NCBI RefSeq assembly: GCF_041381155.1
Contig: NC_091139.1
Span: 6,014,383 to 6,078,382, forward strand
Direction of reading: 5' to 3'
Source of the DNA: Argopecten irradians
Lineage: Eukaryota; Mollusca; Bivalvia; Pectinida; Pectinidae
DNA: 64,000 bases
Part shown: in pieces, positions 47,209 to 59,941 of the stretch
How positions within the stretch are numbered: position 1 is the stretch's first letter
Layout of the letters: each line of letters opens with the position of its first letter
Made by a program: the position numbers and the translations under genes
Notes under the pieces: model-generated
What the model was told of the DNA's origin: nothing
Database searches by the model: none
The model's input: the letters and a program-made list of their open reading frames with translations, nothing else

Positions 47209-50200
47209 ATGGGCGTTAACGTCCGATGGTTCTTTCAATTGATTATATTATGTTTTGTTTCAACATCTTTCATCATCATTTTCTCAAATATGTCTAGATC
47301 TAAACGGTTTGTATTTAACATACTTCTCTTTCGTTTACTTACCAATTTACTTTTTTACTTTTATTAAATAGTTTCTGCAATCAAACTAATTCTGAAAAAT
47401 TTCAAATGTGATGTCTAATAGTATCTGAATATTCGACTGACGAAGTGAATTATTGATTCATAGTTATTGTCCATCATTGATGAGTATTATCAACTTTAAT
47501 GAATATGAAATCGCAATTGACAAGAGCTCAAGTTATGTTTTAATTGGGATTTCTTTAAACATAACTGGAAGCTTGATAATGCTGCAAATTGATAAATATA
47601 TTATATTTTACAGGATATACACATTAAGCTTTAACATTTGTGGATACGAAACGAAATCTACGATTCCAAACTGGTCGTTGGAAAGGGTGAATGAATATCG
47701 CCAATTTACCGACCTAGACATTCTGTCGTTAGTGAATATGTCAACATCAGTCGTTAATGTTCGGAAGACTGAGTTCAGAGTTGGAGATGAGATTATAGTT
47801 GATATTGTGTTGTATAATGGACGAGGAGAACGTGCTACAGTAGGGGGTGACATGCTCAGAGTCTGGCTCCGAGAAATCACTCTCAAGGCCTCGGTCGCCG
47901 GATACGTCATCGACCACGGAAATGGTTCATACACCGGAATCGTCAAAGCTATGTGGGCGGGCAATCCAGAACTGATGTTTGCTATTGGAAATACAAAAGA
48001 GCACATCGGGATTTATATGAATGTCGTTCAGAAATATGGAGTAATAACATTCCTAAAAGCGGGATTTAAAAATAAGAATTTGACAGAGAACACATTGTGT
48101 AGCGTTGTGCCGAATATCCCAGATGTTACGTTGTACTGTAACTTTACAGCGCACAACTTCAACATGTCCTTTTTCTGTGGGAAACCCAAAATATTGACTT
48201 GTGCAGACTGGTCCGTTTATGAGCGAACGGACATCCATTCATGTAACAAGAAACATGATTTGATATTTCGGTAAGTTATGTAATGATATTCTTTATCAAA
48301 TGAAAATTATTACTCTATTAATTTCGGTCGTACAAATCGCTTTGCAACATTCGTTATAACATAATAAACATAAATTTCCAACTGGTATGTGTATCTTCAA
48401 TTTGGTACATGGCAACTGCACTATTTTTTTAATTGCTTTTGTCATACATTCCATGCCCCATTAAGACCACCACATACATCACCTACAACTTTGCTCTCCT
48501 TTTATTTACAATATATTTTCTTTGAACAAGAAAATCAACCGGAACGACAGACACAATCATTTACATTTTGGTATTCGCCTTCAAAATTATACTACCGTCA
48601 TGTTTATGCATACACAACAGCCATTCAGAAAAAGCGCGCCGTTGACTGCAGCTTAACCCCACCCTTTTCTCCATGACATCACAAAAATAGTGCCTATATT
48701 TAAGTTATTTTAAATAGATCAAATAGCAATAACACATTTAAAATAATAAATCTGTTTTATTGTATGTCTCCGATTATTTCGTACATGTGTTACATTGTAT
48801 TTGTAAACACTGACACATGGTAATTTGGAATGTCAAAAGAAATCCGCCAACATGTTTACATGTACAAATTGTATTCATACGCACTGAATAGTGTCACGTT
48901 CTGCACTCAAGTTATTGGGAAATAAATTGATCTGTCCCAACTTAGTTTATCGATACAGACACAGTAGCAATTCTAAATCTTAGAAAATGGCGCCATAACG
49001 TTCAATGTAGTAATTTTCACATTCATCTTACATTAACTTTGGTCTCCAATTCGCTAACTTAAAAACCTTTATATTTTGCATATCTTGAATTTCTTATCCC
49101 TGTACGCATAATCCGTAATTATTAAAGGATTACCTTTAATTGATTTCTCTTATGTTATAAAGATATAACACAAAATTCTGAGTGTGTACTCAGCAGTTTT
49201 GATGATGATTGTACGCTCTGAATTTTGTGTTATAGCTGAATACTATACCGAATAAATTTAATCCTTGTAATTCAATACACTACAAGCTCATTAGGTGACT
49301 CTTTTTCTATAAAATCATTACGACATTATATATTATTAAGTCTATTATAAACGACATTACATAAAACGACAGCACCATTGCTTTCCTTAATGGACTGATA
49401 AAGCACACATTCCAGCCAATGAAAATGCTCGTTTAAAACTATTTTTAATTATGGAAGGTTATATACTCTATAAAGTGGAATTGCGTCGCTCTCTGTAATC
49501 TTGAAAGAAAGTTTCTGCTGGCCTGTGATTGGCCAGTTTTCTTCTCCTGAACTGCCTTCAGTTTTACTATAAGATATTCAGGGATGAAAGCTTTAAAGCA
49601 TCGAGGATGAGATAAATAGTCAGATTGCCGGATAACAACAATAAACACTTTGGGCTCAGTTTTAAAATTGATAACGAAATAAAATTTAAGATTAAATGTG
49701 TATGTCAATTGTGTGGCTAACAGAAAGTAAACAAAGGTGTAGTGTGAAACGCCATTACCAAGTTCCATGTTACAGTATCTACTCCAAGTACATGCAGGTT
49801 ATTATATTAACCAGGCAAATATTTACCGAAAAGATTTGTCAACATGAAAGGAGATTAATAGAATCTTACATGGCTCTGTCAAGTGGACAGGGATATCTCA
49901 ACCCGAGAGAAAGAGTTTGGCTTGTTAAAATTGGTTTCGAGAAAGTTTTAAATTTTGTTCCTGAAAGGTAGTGGGCCTTTAATTCTGGCGAACAAAACAT
50001 GGTAATTAACTGAAATCGTTCTAATTGGTTGAATAAAAAAATTCAATTTTTTCGACCATCTATAATACAAACCTCGCAAAATAAAGAAATGTAAAAAAAA
50101 AAGCTTTTTAAAATGCAGAAACCTACTCCAAGCTATGCAGACATAACTAATAAAAGTGTAATCATCTTTCAATCGTCTATTGCATTTAGCTATTTTAACG

Positions 50201-52149
50201 CATCCACACTGCTTTTATCATTTACAAAAAACAAATGTACATAATGGATATTTAAGCTGAATCAAGCAAAATCCATATGTATCATATCTTGTCGAAAAAT
50301 CTGTTAAGCTTGACTTCACTCGGCATTAGCCTATGTATATCATTTCTAAAAATAAAATGATTGTAATCTTAAACGATTTTTCAGACGTTACAGATACATG
50401 AAGAAGAGTATTACCTTTGTGGACGTCTCGAAAAGTGAGTATTTTTGAAATTACGTTTTTAACATTAGGTTTTATGGTTTAAAATTTATGTGGTATTTTT
50501 TTCACCCGAGTGAAATTATCAGTTTTGATATTATCACTCACAATTAACCAATCAGACCATGCACACATTGAAAATATTTAATTATATAATATGACGTTAA
50601 GTACCTTCATCTTTGCATTTAAATTTTCGTTTTTACCTGTTTCAGTATGGATATTTTGTATTTGCATTCCACATGTGGAATTCAAATAATAAGCGTGGAA
50701 ATAATCAGGAGTGGGTATGGTAAAATAGGTATCGCAGGAGATTGAATTACATCTACCAGGCCTAGTCGTAAAACATAAATAGATTTTTTATGAATAGCAG
50801 TTATAATTCATCTCGTGAAGTTGACACTTATTTTTATTCATTCGAGTTTCGCACTAGAAACAAGAAATGTCCTCTATATATCTACACTTGAATAAAAATT
50901 CACCTTTTATTGGAATTCATGTTTCCATCAACTCCAACTTTTCAAAGTATTTTGTTTTGAAAAAAGAGTGGTTGTATTTCATTTTAGAATTTTTCATAAC
51001 TAACATGATGTATTCTTTATTTTAGTGGTAATTTCCTGAAAATAATGTTACACGGTGAATTTTGCCTCTAAAAACACCAGTTATGTTATTTTGTCGCGAT
51101 TTGATTTACACTTTAACAGTGATGGTCATAAATGTTAAATTTCTTTGACATATAGCTTTCCGAGAAGCTAAAATAGTGATATCAATACCCCGGAAAGAAT
51201 CTTATCTATCCCAATCACACTGGTTTCGGAATAAAATATTTATGTTTCGAACATACTCAAAACATGCATTCTATTTACACAGCAATTATTGATTATATTT
51301 TTGGCAGATATTGAGCATTATAGCATCGTTTATTTTATATCTGTTCTTTATTTATATTTCATGCCAGGAATCGTTACCGCACGACATCCTCAAGTATCAT
51401 GCCGTGACATCACCAGGACGGTCACGTGGCATACGACCAACCCCACAGGCTACTTCTATAACGGTCAGTGGCAGTCTTTAATCTGTAAGTCCATCATCCA
51501 GTGGGAGTACACACACTACCTGAAGTGTCTGAAGAACCACCCAGTGCTTATGACGGGAGATTCTACAACACGGAACTGGTTCGTGCCTCTAGCACGACTG
51601 TTACGTTTAAACATTACGGATGGTCGACTGGAAATAAAGGACAAGGCATTGCACACATTTGCTGAAGCCACTACTGAAGGATTATATTTATCCTGGGCGC
51701 CACATGAAATTCCGTTTTACAGCCTTGAGCAAAATAAAGATAACTTTCGATCAGTAGCCTCAAGAATAGACGCACTACCCTCAAATAAGAGCGCTATTGT
51801 TATTTTACATTGGTTCGGACATCTAACAAGAACGACACCCCAACAGTACAGGGATCATGTACGAAGTGCTAAAGAAGCTGTACTTCGATTGTTGGAGCGT
51901 TCACCAAACTCAGACATTTTCATTAAAGGGCCACACTCCTTCACATATGACATTTTTCTCGAACCATTCGATTATATCAGTGAAGTTTACAAACAAATAT
52001 TGTATGAGGAGTTCAGAGATTTGCACCATAGTGTTTATTTTATAGACCAATGGGACGCCACTGTAGGGAATGAAAATGTGAACATACATCCAGAATATCC
52101 ATTCTTTAATGAAATGATGTTAAATTTCGTTTTTTCACATATTTGTTAA
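47209..52149 (+). CDS. NXPE-A: NXPE-like protein, four exons, 528 aa
   Basis: Exons 47209-47306 (98 nt), 47614-48270 (657 nt), 50385-50434 (50 nt) and 51368-52149 (782 nt) join in phase through GT..AG introns to 1587 nt. Residues about 7-25 (WFFQLIILCFVSTSFIIIF) form a signal anchor. Exon 2 gives the neurexophilin-like domain and exon 3 a short basic linker RYRYMKKS. Exon 4 gives the PC-esterase domain with GDS (Ser334), Asp495/498 and His509. An SGNH-type acyl transfer or hydrolysis on secreted or Golgi glycans is the family expectation; the substrate is unknown. The start MGVNVRWF is conserved in the 33.7-kb copy; a further in-frame Met lies at 47170. A possible AATAAA lies at 52656. It is divergently paired with NXPE-D. 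Confidence 0.88.
47614..48270 (+). CDS. NXPE-A exon 2: neurexophilin-like domain
   Basis: Opens after TTTTACAG with RIYTLSFNICGYETKSTIPN and closes at TTTCG|GTAAGT. It contains RVGDEIIVDIVLYNGRGERA, GGDMLRVWLREITLKASVAG, DHGNGSYTGIVKAMWAGNPE and a cysteine-rich end (LCSVVPNIPDVTLYCNFT, FFCGKPKILTCADW). Sequons NMS, NGS, NLT, NFT and NMS suggest glycosylation in the lumen. Antisense open frames here (for example 47608-48006) recur in every paralogue only because the core tract is nearly identical. Confidence 0.9.
49125..49400. repeat. Foldback repeat, copy 2, in NXPE-A intron 2
   Basis: TTATGTTATAAAGATATAAC with CAAAATTCTGAGTG pairs with CTCTGAATTTTGTGTTATAG around a central loop near 49200. 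The right part (ATCATTACGACATTAT..., TGGACTGATAAAGC) follows as in the copies at 36772 and 62835. Confidence 0.75.
50385..50434 (+). CDS. NXPE-A exon 3: 50-nt linker exon
   Basis: Between TTTTTCAG and A|GTGAGT. It encodes RRYRYMKKSITFVDVSK. The same length and phase occur in NXPE-D (38437-38486, RNYRNLKKTVAVLNILE) and NXPE-C (55197-55246), which is strong evidence that this tiny exon is real. Confidence 0.85.
51368..52149 (+). CDS. NXPE-A exon 4: PC-esterase domain
   Basis: Starts after ATGCCAG with RIVTARHPQVSCRDITRTVT. Core blocks are WHTTNPTGYFYNGQWQS, HPVLMTGDSTTRNWFVPLAR (nucleophile block), SAIVILHWFGHLTRTTP, NSDIFIKGPHSFTYD and DQWDATVGNENVNIHPEYPF (D..H block). The domain ends the protein with MMLNFVFSHIC, an ending closely matched in NXPE-D and -C. 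Confidence 0.92.
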
Positions 52150-53355
52150 GATATACATGTATAAACATTACATACTTCTTAATATGCAAAACGCTTTAGT
52201 CCGGCTTGAACATGAATCGACGGTCGGTAGGATTTCGTATTTTAACTGTGTATTGGAATTAGAAGAATATAAGAAAATCCTGCAGATAATCATCATGTTA
52301 ATTAAATGTTATTTTGGGAGCTGTATTTGTTGGAGTCATTATTAGTAAAGACCGACAAAAGCGACGGATATCATAAAGGCTCGCTACCCAAAAATAGAAG
52401 GATATGGGTCAAATATTTTTTACTTACACCTACGAGTGGAATACGAACTGATCTCGGGCAATACACTCATGTCGCCTGAGACTGTATCACATGGAATACA
52501 GTCTCGTGACGTCAGGGCGTTAACAAAATTACTTTTTCCTCGGTAAAATCTCAACATTGTTTTTTTCAGAAATTAGGCTGGTTTAGTTAAAATATGGAAA
52601 CAACTGGATTTACGTTATCTTTTTAAAAGGTGGGATACCATAGTTGTAAAAATGCAATAAAAACAGAAACAAAACAAATGACCATAGGAATTGCAAAATC
52701 TCGGTTAAAAAATATTGTCAGTAGAGTAAGATTATAAGTCTGTTTATTGAAGAGTAAGATTTTGCTTCATTTATTTTGTATTTTGATTACATTGAACGCC
52801 AGCTCTCAAAATATGGTAATCGATAGATATGAAACACCATCAGGCAGCGTCGTGCATTTACAGGACTAAAACAAAAGGATCTGCTAACAATACCATCACG
52901 AATTAACATTATGATTTCGTATTCGGTCCATCTAACTATTACTGTGTTTTGCCTGATCTAAACACCACGTTTGACCCTTTGTATTTAAGAATACAGTCAA
53001 TGTGAAAGATAACCTGTTATTTTAAAAAACAAAGTAGATATTTATTTGTTCTGTGAAGCTTATTTGTCATGACATCAATGGTTGACATAGTCAATGTAAG
53101 TGATAGCCTGGAATTGACGATGTTTAAATCGCTCAATCCTTTTGTATATCAATGTGAAATATATATGTATGACGTATTCATATATTTATATATTTAAACA
53201 CAACAAGAATCAACAATGAAACAATAGCGTAATATATATAGATACATCTGTTTAAAACACAGGTTATTAGTCAAAGCATTATTAAATGTGTCGTTTTTGT
53301 AACAAGTTTAACATGAACGTAGACACATGCTTATTTTAATTTTGATTGGAATAAA
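52150..53355. other. Intergenic DNA between NXPE-A and NXPE-C
   Basis: Probably holds the NXPE-A 3' UTR up to about 52.7 kb (AATAAA at 52656) and the upstream region of NXPE-C. No other gene or repeat was supported. Confidence 0.45.
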
Positions 53356-56205
53356 ATGGCCGTAAACTCCCAGCTTTCTCTACGATGGATCATTGTCATT
53401 TCTCTTTTAACAACATTCGCGTGGTTGACGTTTTCAGCAGTAAACAGACCTAATCGGTTCGTGTTTGATCTGAGTATATATGTTTTATTTAGACATCTCT
53501 TTTCGAACTAGGAATAACTGTTGTGTATAGTTTTACATGCTGTTAAGCTGAGTATTTGAGGTGCGGATGAGCTATTCAAATCTCCTTGATTGCATTTTTA
53601 CAGTCATACTGTGTCCTGCATATTCTTATGACCTGAATAATGTTGGAAGACCAATAATTCTTTATGGTTAAGTTACGTACAAAACACTTCTAACTTCTGG
53701 GGCAACGTCCGATAGCCATTATATTTTTTGATATATTTTTTATTCAATTTGCATCACGCACGCATCAGTAGCGTCTTCGAATCCGCTTCCAATTCTACGA
53801 TTCCCGATGACGTTCTGGGCAGAATGAATCGATATCTTCAATATACCGACTTCGATAATTAATTCTCCTTGGTGAAATTATCAACCTCAGTGATCAGAGT
53901 TAGGAAGTCCAAATTCAGAGTTGGAGATGAGATTACAGTTGGTGTAGTGTTGTGCAATGGACGAGGAGAACGTGCCACAGTAGGGGGTGACATGCTCAGA
54001 GTCTGGCTTCGGGAAACCACTCTCAAAGCCTCGGTCGTCGGATACGTCATTGACCACGGAAATGGTTCATACACCGGAATCGTCAAAGCTATGTTGGGCG
54101 GGGGTAATCCAGAACTGATGTTTGCGATTGGAAATACAAAAGAGCACATCGGGATTTATATGAATGTTGTTAAGAAATATGGAATAATAACATTCCTAAA
54201 AGCGGGATTTAAAAGTAGTTTAACTGAGTCCACCTTGTGTAGCGTTGTTCCGAACATACCAGGTTGTATAGAATATTGCAACTTCACAGAGCAGAACGTC
54301 AATATGTCCTTTTTTCTGTGGAAAACCAGAAACCTTAACCTGTGAGGACTGGTCCGTGCATGAAGGATCAGGAATCCATTAATGTAATAGAAAACATGAA
54401 TCTATTTTTCGGTAAGTAAATTTTCCTGTTTTGGTTTTTAATATTTGTAATAAAAAAAAGGTTTTGCATCTATTAATACAAATTAAAGCGTTATATATAA
54501 GTACACAAAGAGAAATGCATTATATGGAATTTCTGTATACCTGGTTCATAGGTTACTGAAATAAGAACTGATTAAGAAGGGATACTTGACTATTTCTGTG
54601 TAGTATTTAATGTATATTCTTTAAGTTTTCCATTTCTTAATGATTGTTCAAAATGGAGATGAAACCAAAAGGCGATCGTTGTCCGATGCAACATACATAC
54701 GTACATACATAAACAATAGATTACAAATGAAAAGTAATATAATTTTGCCTATAGTGTCAATAATACCGTTTGTATTTTTTTTTATAATAGCAAGATATTT
54801 TTTTTCATATTAAAAGGATACTGACTTACCCTTATTGATTTGGATTTTGAATATATAAACGTTATTTTACATCGATTATGAAAAATGTTGTATAGTAACA
54901 GCTTATACAAAACACTTTTGGTGGTCCGAATCTAAGCACGCGAAGTGTCTTGGAGTAGGTGAAAACCAGAGTTCCCGGACAAAACCCAGTGGATCGGGCA
55001 TTTGATTTTTCTATTTATCTATCTCCCTGAATTGACACGATATTTCTAAAAATCTAAATTTTCCCGATTTACTGGTTGATGACCTTGCGATATCATTTCA
55101 CGAATGACAAAGATTTTATATGATTAGTATTGAAGACAATCTTATCCTTTTCAGTACAGTATTAACGTATGCTTATCTGTATCGTATTTTTTCCAGACCT
55201 TATAGATACTTAAAGAAAAGAGTAACCTTCCTCAAGGTATTACAGCGTAAGTGTTATTCTAGTCCCACCATTTGTTTAATGAAGCTATATCACATTCAGT
55301 TCATTTTATCTAACTGTTGATCTTAAGATTGCATTTGCAATAATTCAGGACCAAAAATAGATTTCCATACGGGTTTCTGTGTTACCTTACTTGGATAGAC
55401 GTGTAATAGGTGATTCAGTTCCTAATCCGAAAACGTAAGAAATCAATTCCTAATCCGAAAACGTAAGAAATCAATTCCTAATCCGAAAACGTAAGAAATC
55501 AATACTTTCTCTGAACGCTGGCCACGCCGATGACACTCCGTACGAATCACCACAGGCCCAATTTCAACTTGATGGTCCCATTTACCAACCACGAAGTGTT
55601 ATAATAAACTATGATGGAACATTATTGTTACCAATGAAATGTTCATATTTTGTACGTACATGTACATAAGCATTGGCTATCACTGTCCTTTATTTTATAA
55701 TTCACTTCAGGACTTGGTCCCGCACGCCATCCACAGGTTTCCTGCCGAGAAGTCAACAGGACGGTCACGTGGTATACCCAGAATCCCACAGGTTACTTCT
55801 ACAACGGTCGGTGGCAGTCTTTAATTTGTAAATCCCTCCTCAAGCGGGAGTACAATCATTACCTGAATTGCTTGAGAAACCGCACAATGCTCGTGACGGG
55901 AGATTCTACAACACGGAATTGGTTAGTACCTTTAGCCAAATTATAACGCGTGAAAGTAATGAATGGACAGCTAGAGATACAAGATAAAGTGTGGGATAAA
56001 TTTGCCAATGGCGTGGACTTTCATCGCGGAATATATTTGTATTGGGCGCCGCATGAGTTTCCATTTTATAGTCCTACTAGAGTTCAAGGTTTATTATATT
56101 GACCATTGGGACCCCACTGTAGGCAATGAAAATGTACATATACAGCTTGTATACCCTTTCTCTAATGAAATGATGTTGAATCTCGTGTTATCATTTATTT
56201 GCTAA
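53356..56205 (+). pseudogene. NXPE-C: unprocessed NXPE-like pseudogene
   Basis: All four exon positions survive: exon 1 at 53356-53456 (101 nt, MAVNSQLSLRWIIVIS...), exon 2 at 53769-54411 (acceptor CATCAG, donor CG|GTAAGT), exon 3 at 55197-55246 (50 nt) and exon 4 from 55711 to 56205. Disabling changes are an in-frame TAA at 53860, a frameshift near 54310 within the FFCGKP motif, a stop near the end of exon 2, TAA at 55944 and a deletion of about 0.3 kb in exon 4. That deletion joins the FYS segment directly to YYIDHWDPTVGNENVHI. The retained introns show that it arose by DNA duplication. The exon 2 core tract is still nearly identical to functional copies. AATAAA lies at 56225. Confidence 0.88.
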
Positions 56206-56265
56206 GTGTATGACGTCGTGGATCAATAAAATATGAACCAATTATGACAAGGGAAGCAACTACAT
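56206..56265. other. Downstream sequence of NXPE-C
   Basis: Contains AATAAA at 56225-56230, 20 nt after the terminal codon of the decayed exon 4; a likely ancestral polyadenylation signal. Confidence 0.4.
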
Positions 56266-56335
56266 GTGGGCGACCAAATAACTCAATTGGTAGAGTTTTA
56301 TGCGACCTCGAATCCCGGTCTGGCTTTGCATTATT
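56266..56335 (+). repeat. tRNA-derived SINE remnant
   Basis: TAACTCAATTGGTAGAG at 56279-56295 is close to the Pol III box A of tRNAs, and GACCTCGAATCCCGGTC at 56304-56320 resembles box B and the T arm. Only eight bases separate them, so the anticodon arm has been deleted. This is a SINE or tRNA fossil, not a functional tRNA gene. Confidence 0.55.
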
Positions 56336-56345
56336 CCTAATTTAT

Positions 56346-56506
56346 ATATTGGAGAGTTATCTGCACATGTGGGTAGGTATTGATTGTGACGTCATGTGTT
56401 TGCGAGCGTAACGTCATACGTTTCGGAGAAAACGACGTGAATTGCGTTCACAAAATAATGACGTAACAATAGATACCTCCCCGCAAGGGAGCTAACTCTG
56501 TAATAT
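56346..56506. repeat. Foldback MITE beside the SINE remnant
   Basis: GAGAGTTATCTGCACATGTG through GGTAGGTATTGATTGTGACGTC (56351-56393) pairs imperfectly with GACGTAACAATAGATACCTC and GCAAGGGAGCTAACTCTG (56460-56500). A central loop of about 65 bp separates the arms. Confidence 0.65.
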
Positions 56507-56509
56507 GCA

Positions 56510-58300
56510 AAGACGGAATATTTTGTACCAGAAACCAACCTCTGCTTGAACATTGATACGCTTAGCAGGAGATACCGAACCTGCGTAAAGAGTCTTCAAA
56601 ACGAAGGCTAAACAGAGAGGGCAGTGTGTATCTAGCTTCTGAATAAGGTCTATCATCGGCGACCAGATAGCCGATGACGTGTTTCAATGTGTTGCCAATC
56701 GTTTGTGGTTGACAAAAGTTTGGTTAGAGCGAGGAAAGTATCACACATTCCTCTAGAGACGTGCCTTTTATGATATACATTTTAGATGAAATTAAATTCA
56801 TCTTAATTTAAAGTAAGATTATTTGAACGTTAATGTCAATTTTGGTTACAGTACATTGCTTCTTTGTTGACACGAAAATGTAATCATTTTTATCATATCG
56901 CATGATATAATTTATATAATATATCGTATTTCTACATTACGTGACAGAATACTGGATTCTGATTGGCTTCACACATGTGAGCACTATTGAAGTGGCGCGA
57001 AATTGAACATGAATATATTGTGACGTCACCATTACATGACGTCATTATAACGTTGCGTTTCGACCAAGATGTCAAGATAGCGGACAGGCCGTGATGTACG
57101 GGGAAGGAAACAAATTTTGTTAATTTTGTAACAATGTTAATAATATGTTGTGATATGAAGATAACAGTGTAGATTTTCCTTTGAAGTGTTTCTGTTACGA
57201 TCAAATGAAAAAGTTTCATACACATAAGAAGGTCATGTACTAAACCAAAAATGGAGGGCACTATAGTCAAATTAACGTAAACGCCGCCATTTCGGTTAAA
57301 ATCGGTGAAAACAAATATTACCGATGCGCAATGTTGCGCGGGATATTTAAGCAGTTTCTGTGTACATAATTCGAGGAGATCACTACGTGTGTTTATGAAA
57401 CGTTAAAGAACGACATATTTAATGACTTGAGCGCATTGTAAACACTGCTTTGTGTGAGTATCTTCAATCTTGCATATTTATTTCATTTATGACATTGGTA
57501 ATCTAGCTTACACGGTTTGAGAAGAGGGTGCGTCCTGTAACTCGCTGTACAGTCAATACATATGTACATGTACGTTCGATCGTGTGACTGAAAATGATCA
57601 GAAGCAATCCAATTTAAAGATGAGCATTTTAGAAATGGTGCCTTTGTTTATACTGGTTTATCACAGCTGATTTGAAGACTGTCGGAAATGAATAGTGTTA
57701 CAATCTCCGAGTAACCAAGTAACTGTACATTGTTACTGTTATATGTCATATGACGTCACGACCGTCTATTGGCCATATGAATATCATACACTATAGACCT
57801 GACTGACATTGTATATACAATTCACAGGTTTCACAATGAATCTAATTAAGTAAGTAATTAATAAGTATTGGTCATCTGGTTCTTCGACTGCTTTCATTGG
57901 AATTTAATTTCAACAAGTTCTCCTTATTTTGTTATCATGGTGAGATATAAGTTAGGCCACGTCAATTTGAAAAAAAGTTCTTCGAGAATTTGAAATAGAA
58001 AATTGGAGCGACAGTGTGAATTTTTTTTAGGATTTTTATTTCTCATTTTGAGAGAAATCGGAGCGAGCTGGATGTAAAATTCTTTATTCTAATACCGTAT
58101 ATGTAGGATTTGACATGTTCCAATTCATTATATTTGAGTGATATTTGTTAGGTTTATGTTCTTGAAATGTTTTGCTATCTTTTAATAGCAGTAGAAACTT
58201 TAAATTTAGTAACTTTTATTGACTCCCAGAAATACATAAAAGTAAAGAAATGTAATCATGTAAGAATTCCCCCCCCCCTCCCCCCTCGACATTGTCTTAA
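56510..58300. other. Intergenic DNA with no recognised gene
   Basis: Contains several TGACGTCA-type sites and, near 57335-57350, GCGGGATATTTAAGCAG after a CpG-rich stretch, which could be a core promoter of an unidentified transcript. The minus open frame at 56932-57270 has no recognisable domain. Confidence 0.35.
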
Positions 58301-58307
58301 GACCATT

Positions 58308-59812
58308 ATGTGATTGTAGTCCAAGTTACCTAAGGGATGATATAGACTTTATAGCGCATCTTCCTCAAACCGTTGAAGATTTGAAGATGACGCAATACTT
58401 GTGAGCAGTCTATACACGAACATTCCACTTGATCTTGGAATCGAGGCAATAACATTTTGGCTTGACAAGATACCGCAAGTGATTAATCGACACAATTTAT
58501 CGAGATATTAAGTTTTTTAGAGTTGTGAAATTATGTTAAGATATGTGAATTTATGTCTTGAAATTGTTATTTATTTGTTCATTTTTGAATTCCGAATAAG
58601 GTGCTGGCACCGGATTCGTTATTCGAATTCCGAATCCCGAATTCCAAGCTAACTTCACGGAGCTAACTTCACGTTGCCGATTAATCAAAGGTTAAAATTT
58701 CCATTTCATAATTGAAGCTTTGAAAATCATAATAGAAAATAACTCATTCTATTTTGATGGGAAAACTTATCGACAAATACTTGGAACAGCTACGGGTACC
58801 AAAGTTGCTCCATATATGCTAATCATCTAGTCATGGGATTTTTAGAACGTAAACTTTACAAATTATTAGAGACACAGAATCATAATTCAACATTCACATA
58901 CGGAACATCTGGAAAAGATACATAGATGACTGTTTTCTCATCTGGTACATTATATACCCTAAATCAATGTACCATATTCACCATAGGATACAGCGAGACG
59001 GAACTAGCATTTCTTGATGTACTAGTACAAAAACAAGGAATAAGGATGACAACGGAGGTGTACTATTAAAATAAGGATATCCACCAATACCTAGATTTCC
59101 CCTCCTGTCATCTATCGAACACGAAACGAAATATCCCGTTCTGTTTTGCCAGGCGAATTTGCGCGATAGTAGTAGAAAGTGAAAAACGGGAAAAGAGACT
59201 GAATGAGCTCTACTCGTTTCTATTGAATCAACACTATCCAGAGAACCTGATTCTTAAAAGCATAGACCGGGCCAAGAAGATTTCAATAGAAAAACTTAGA
59301 TGTATGAAAGACAAAACCTCAAATAAGAATACTATTCCATTTGTCTTTACACATAAACCTGACTATACAAACATGGATCTAACCCCGATTTTACATGGAA
59401 GTGGTAAAATGAAGAACTTTGTTAAACCAGAGGATATACTGCAAAGTAAGAGATAGTTACCGAACCTGAAGAATAATCTTACAAGAGCAAAATTCGATAA
59501 TTCGAAACAAAGCACTACAACGTGACAAAATATGCGGAACCTGTGATTATATTGAAATTGGGACTATCATCACACTGAAAAACGAAAAAATCATCCGAAT
59601 AATAACCTAAACTGCAAGAGTACAAATCTTATATATTGTAGAACTTGTCCAACTTGCAAAGAAAATCAAATCGCCCAAACAGGAAATTCGCTTGCAGAAC
59701 GGGTGCGTGTCCATAAACAACAAATACGCACACCATTTAGATATATGCAGACGGAACATTTAGAATATTCCCTTTTAACAAGATGCCGGGTCCCTTCAGT
59801 ATAAAACGAAAA
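58308..59812 (+). mobile_element. Broken Penelope-like retroelement
   Basis: In order along the plus strand: SSLYTNIPLDLGIEAITFWL (motif A region of Penelope-type reverse transcriptase, about 58400), YFDGKTYRQILGTATGTKVA (about 58755) and a degraded YIDDCFLIW-like block (about 58920). ELAFLDVLVQKQG (about 59005) and HQYLDFPSCHLSNTKRNIPF (about 59080) follow, then a linker in the open stretch 59223-59456. Last comes LIYCRTCPTCKENQIAQTGN plus SLAERVRVHKQQIRTP (about 59620-59740), the GIY-YIG endonuclease signature. About 200 bp near 58500-58700 look foreign to the element. Several breaks make it inactive; it is of moderate age. Confidence 0.8.
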
Positions 59813-59941
59813 AACAAGGAAGCCGGGTTTATCTTTTTTTCAAATCGGCATTACACCATAAATATGTGTGTGACGCTATAATATAAACAATAGCCTCATC
59901 TTATTACGTCTCTTGCTCTATCATCCCACCTCTTTTTATTA

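Noticed and set aside
47608-48006. Antisense open frame opposite NXPE exon 2, present in all paralogues
   Set aside because: Its conservation follows from the near-identical sense tract; no start context, splice or domain of its own.
49445-49971. Open frames of 107 and 91 codons in NXPE-A intron 2
   Set aside because: No recognisable domain, opposite strands overlapping, no counterpart in the introns of paralogues.
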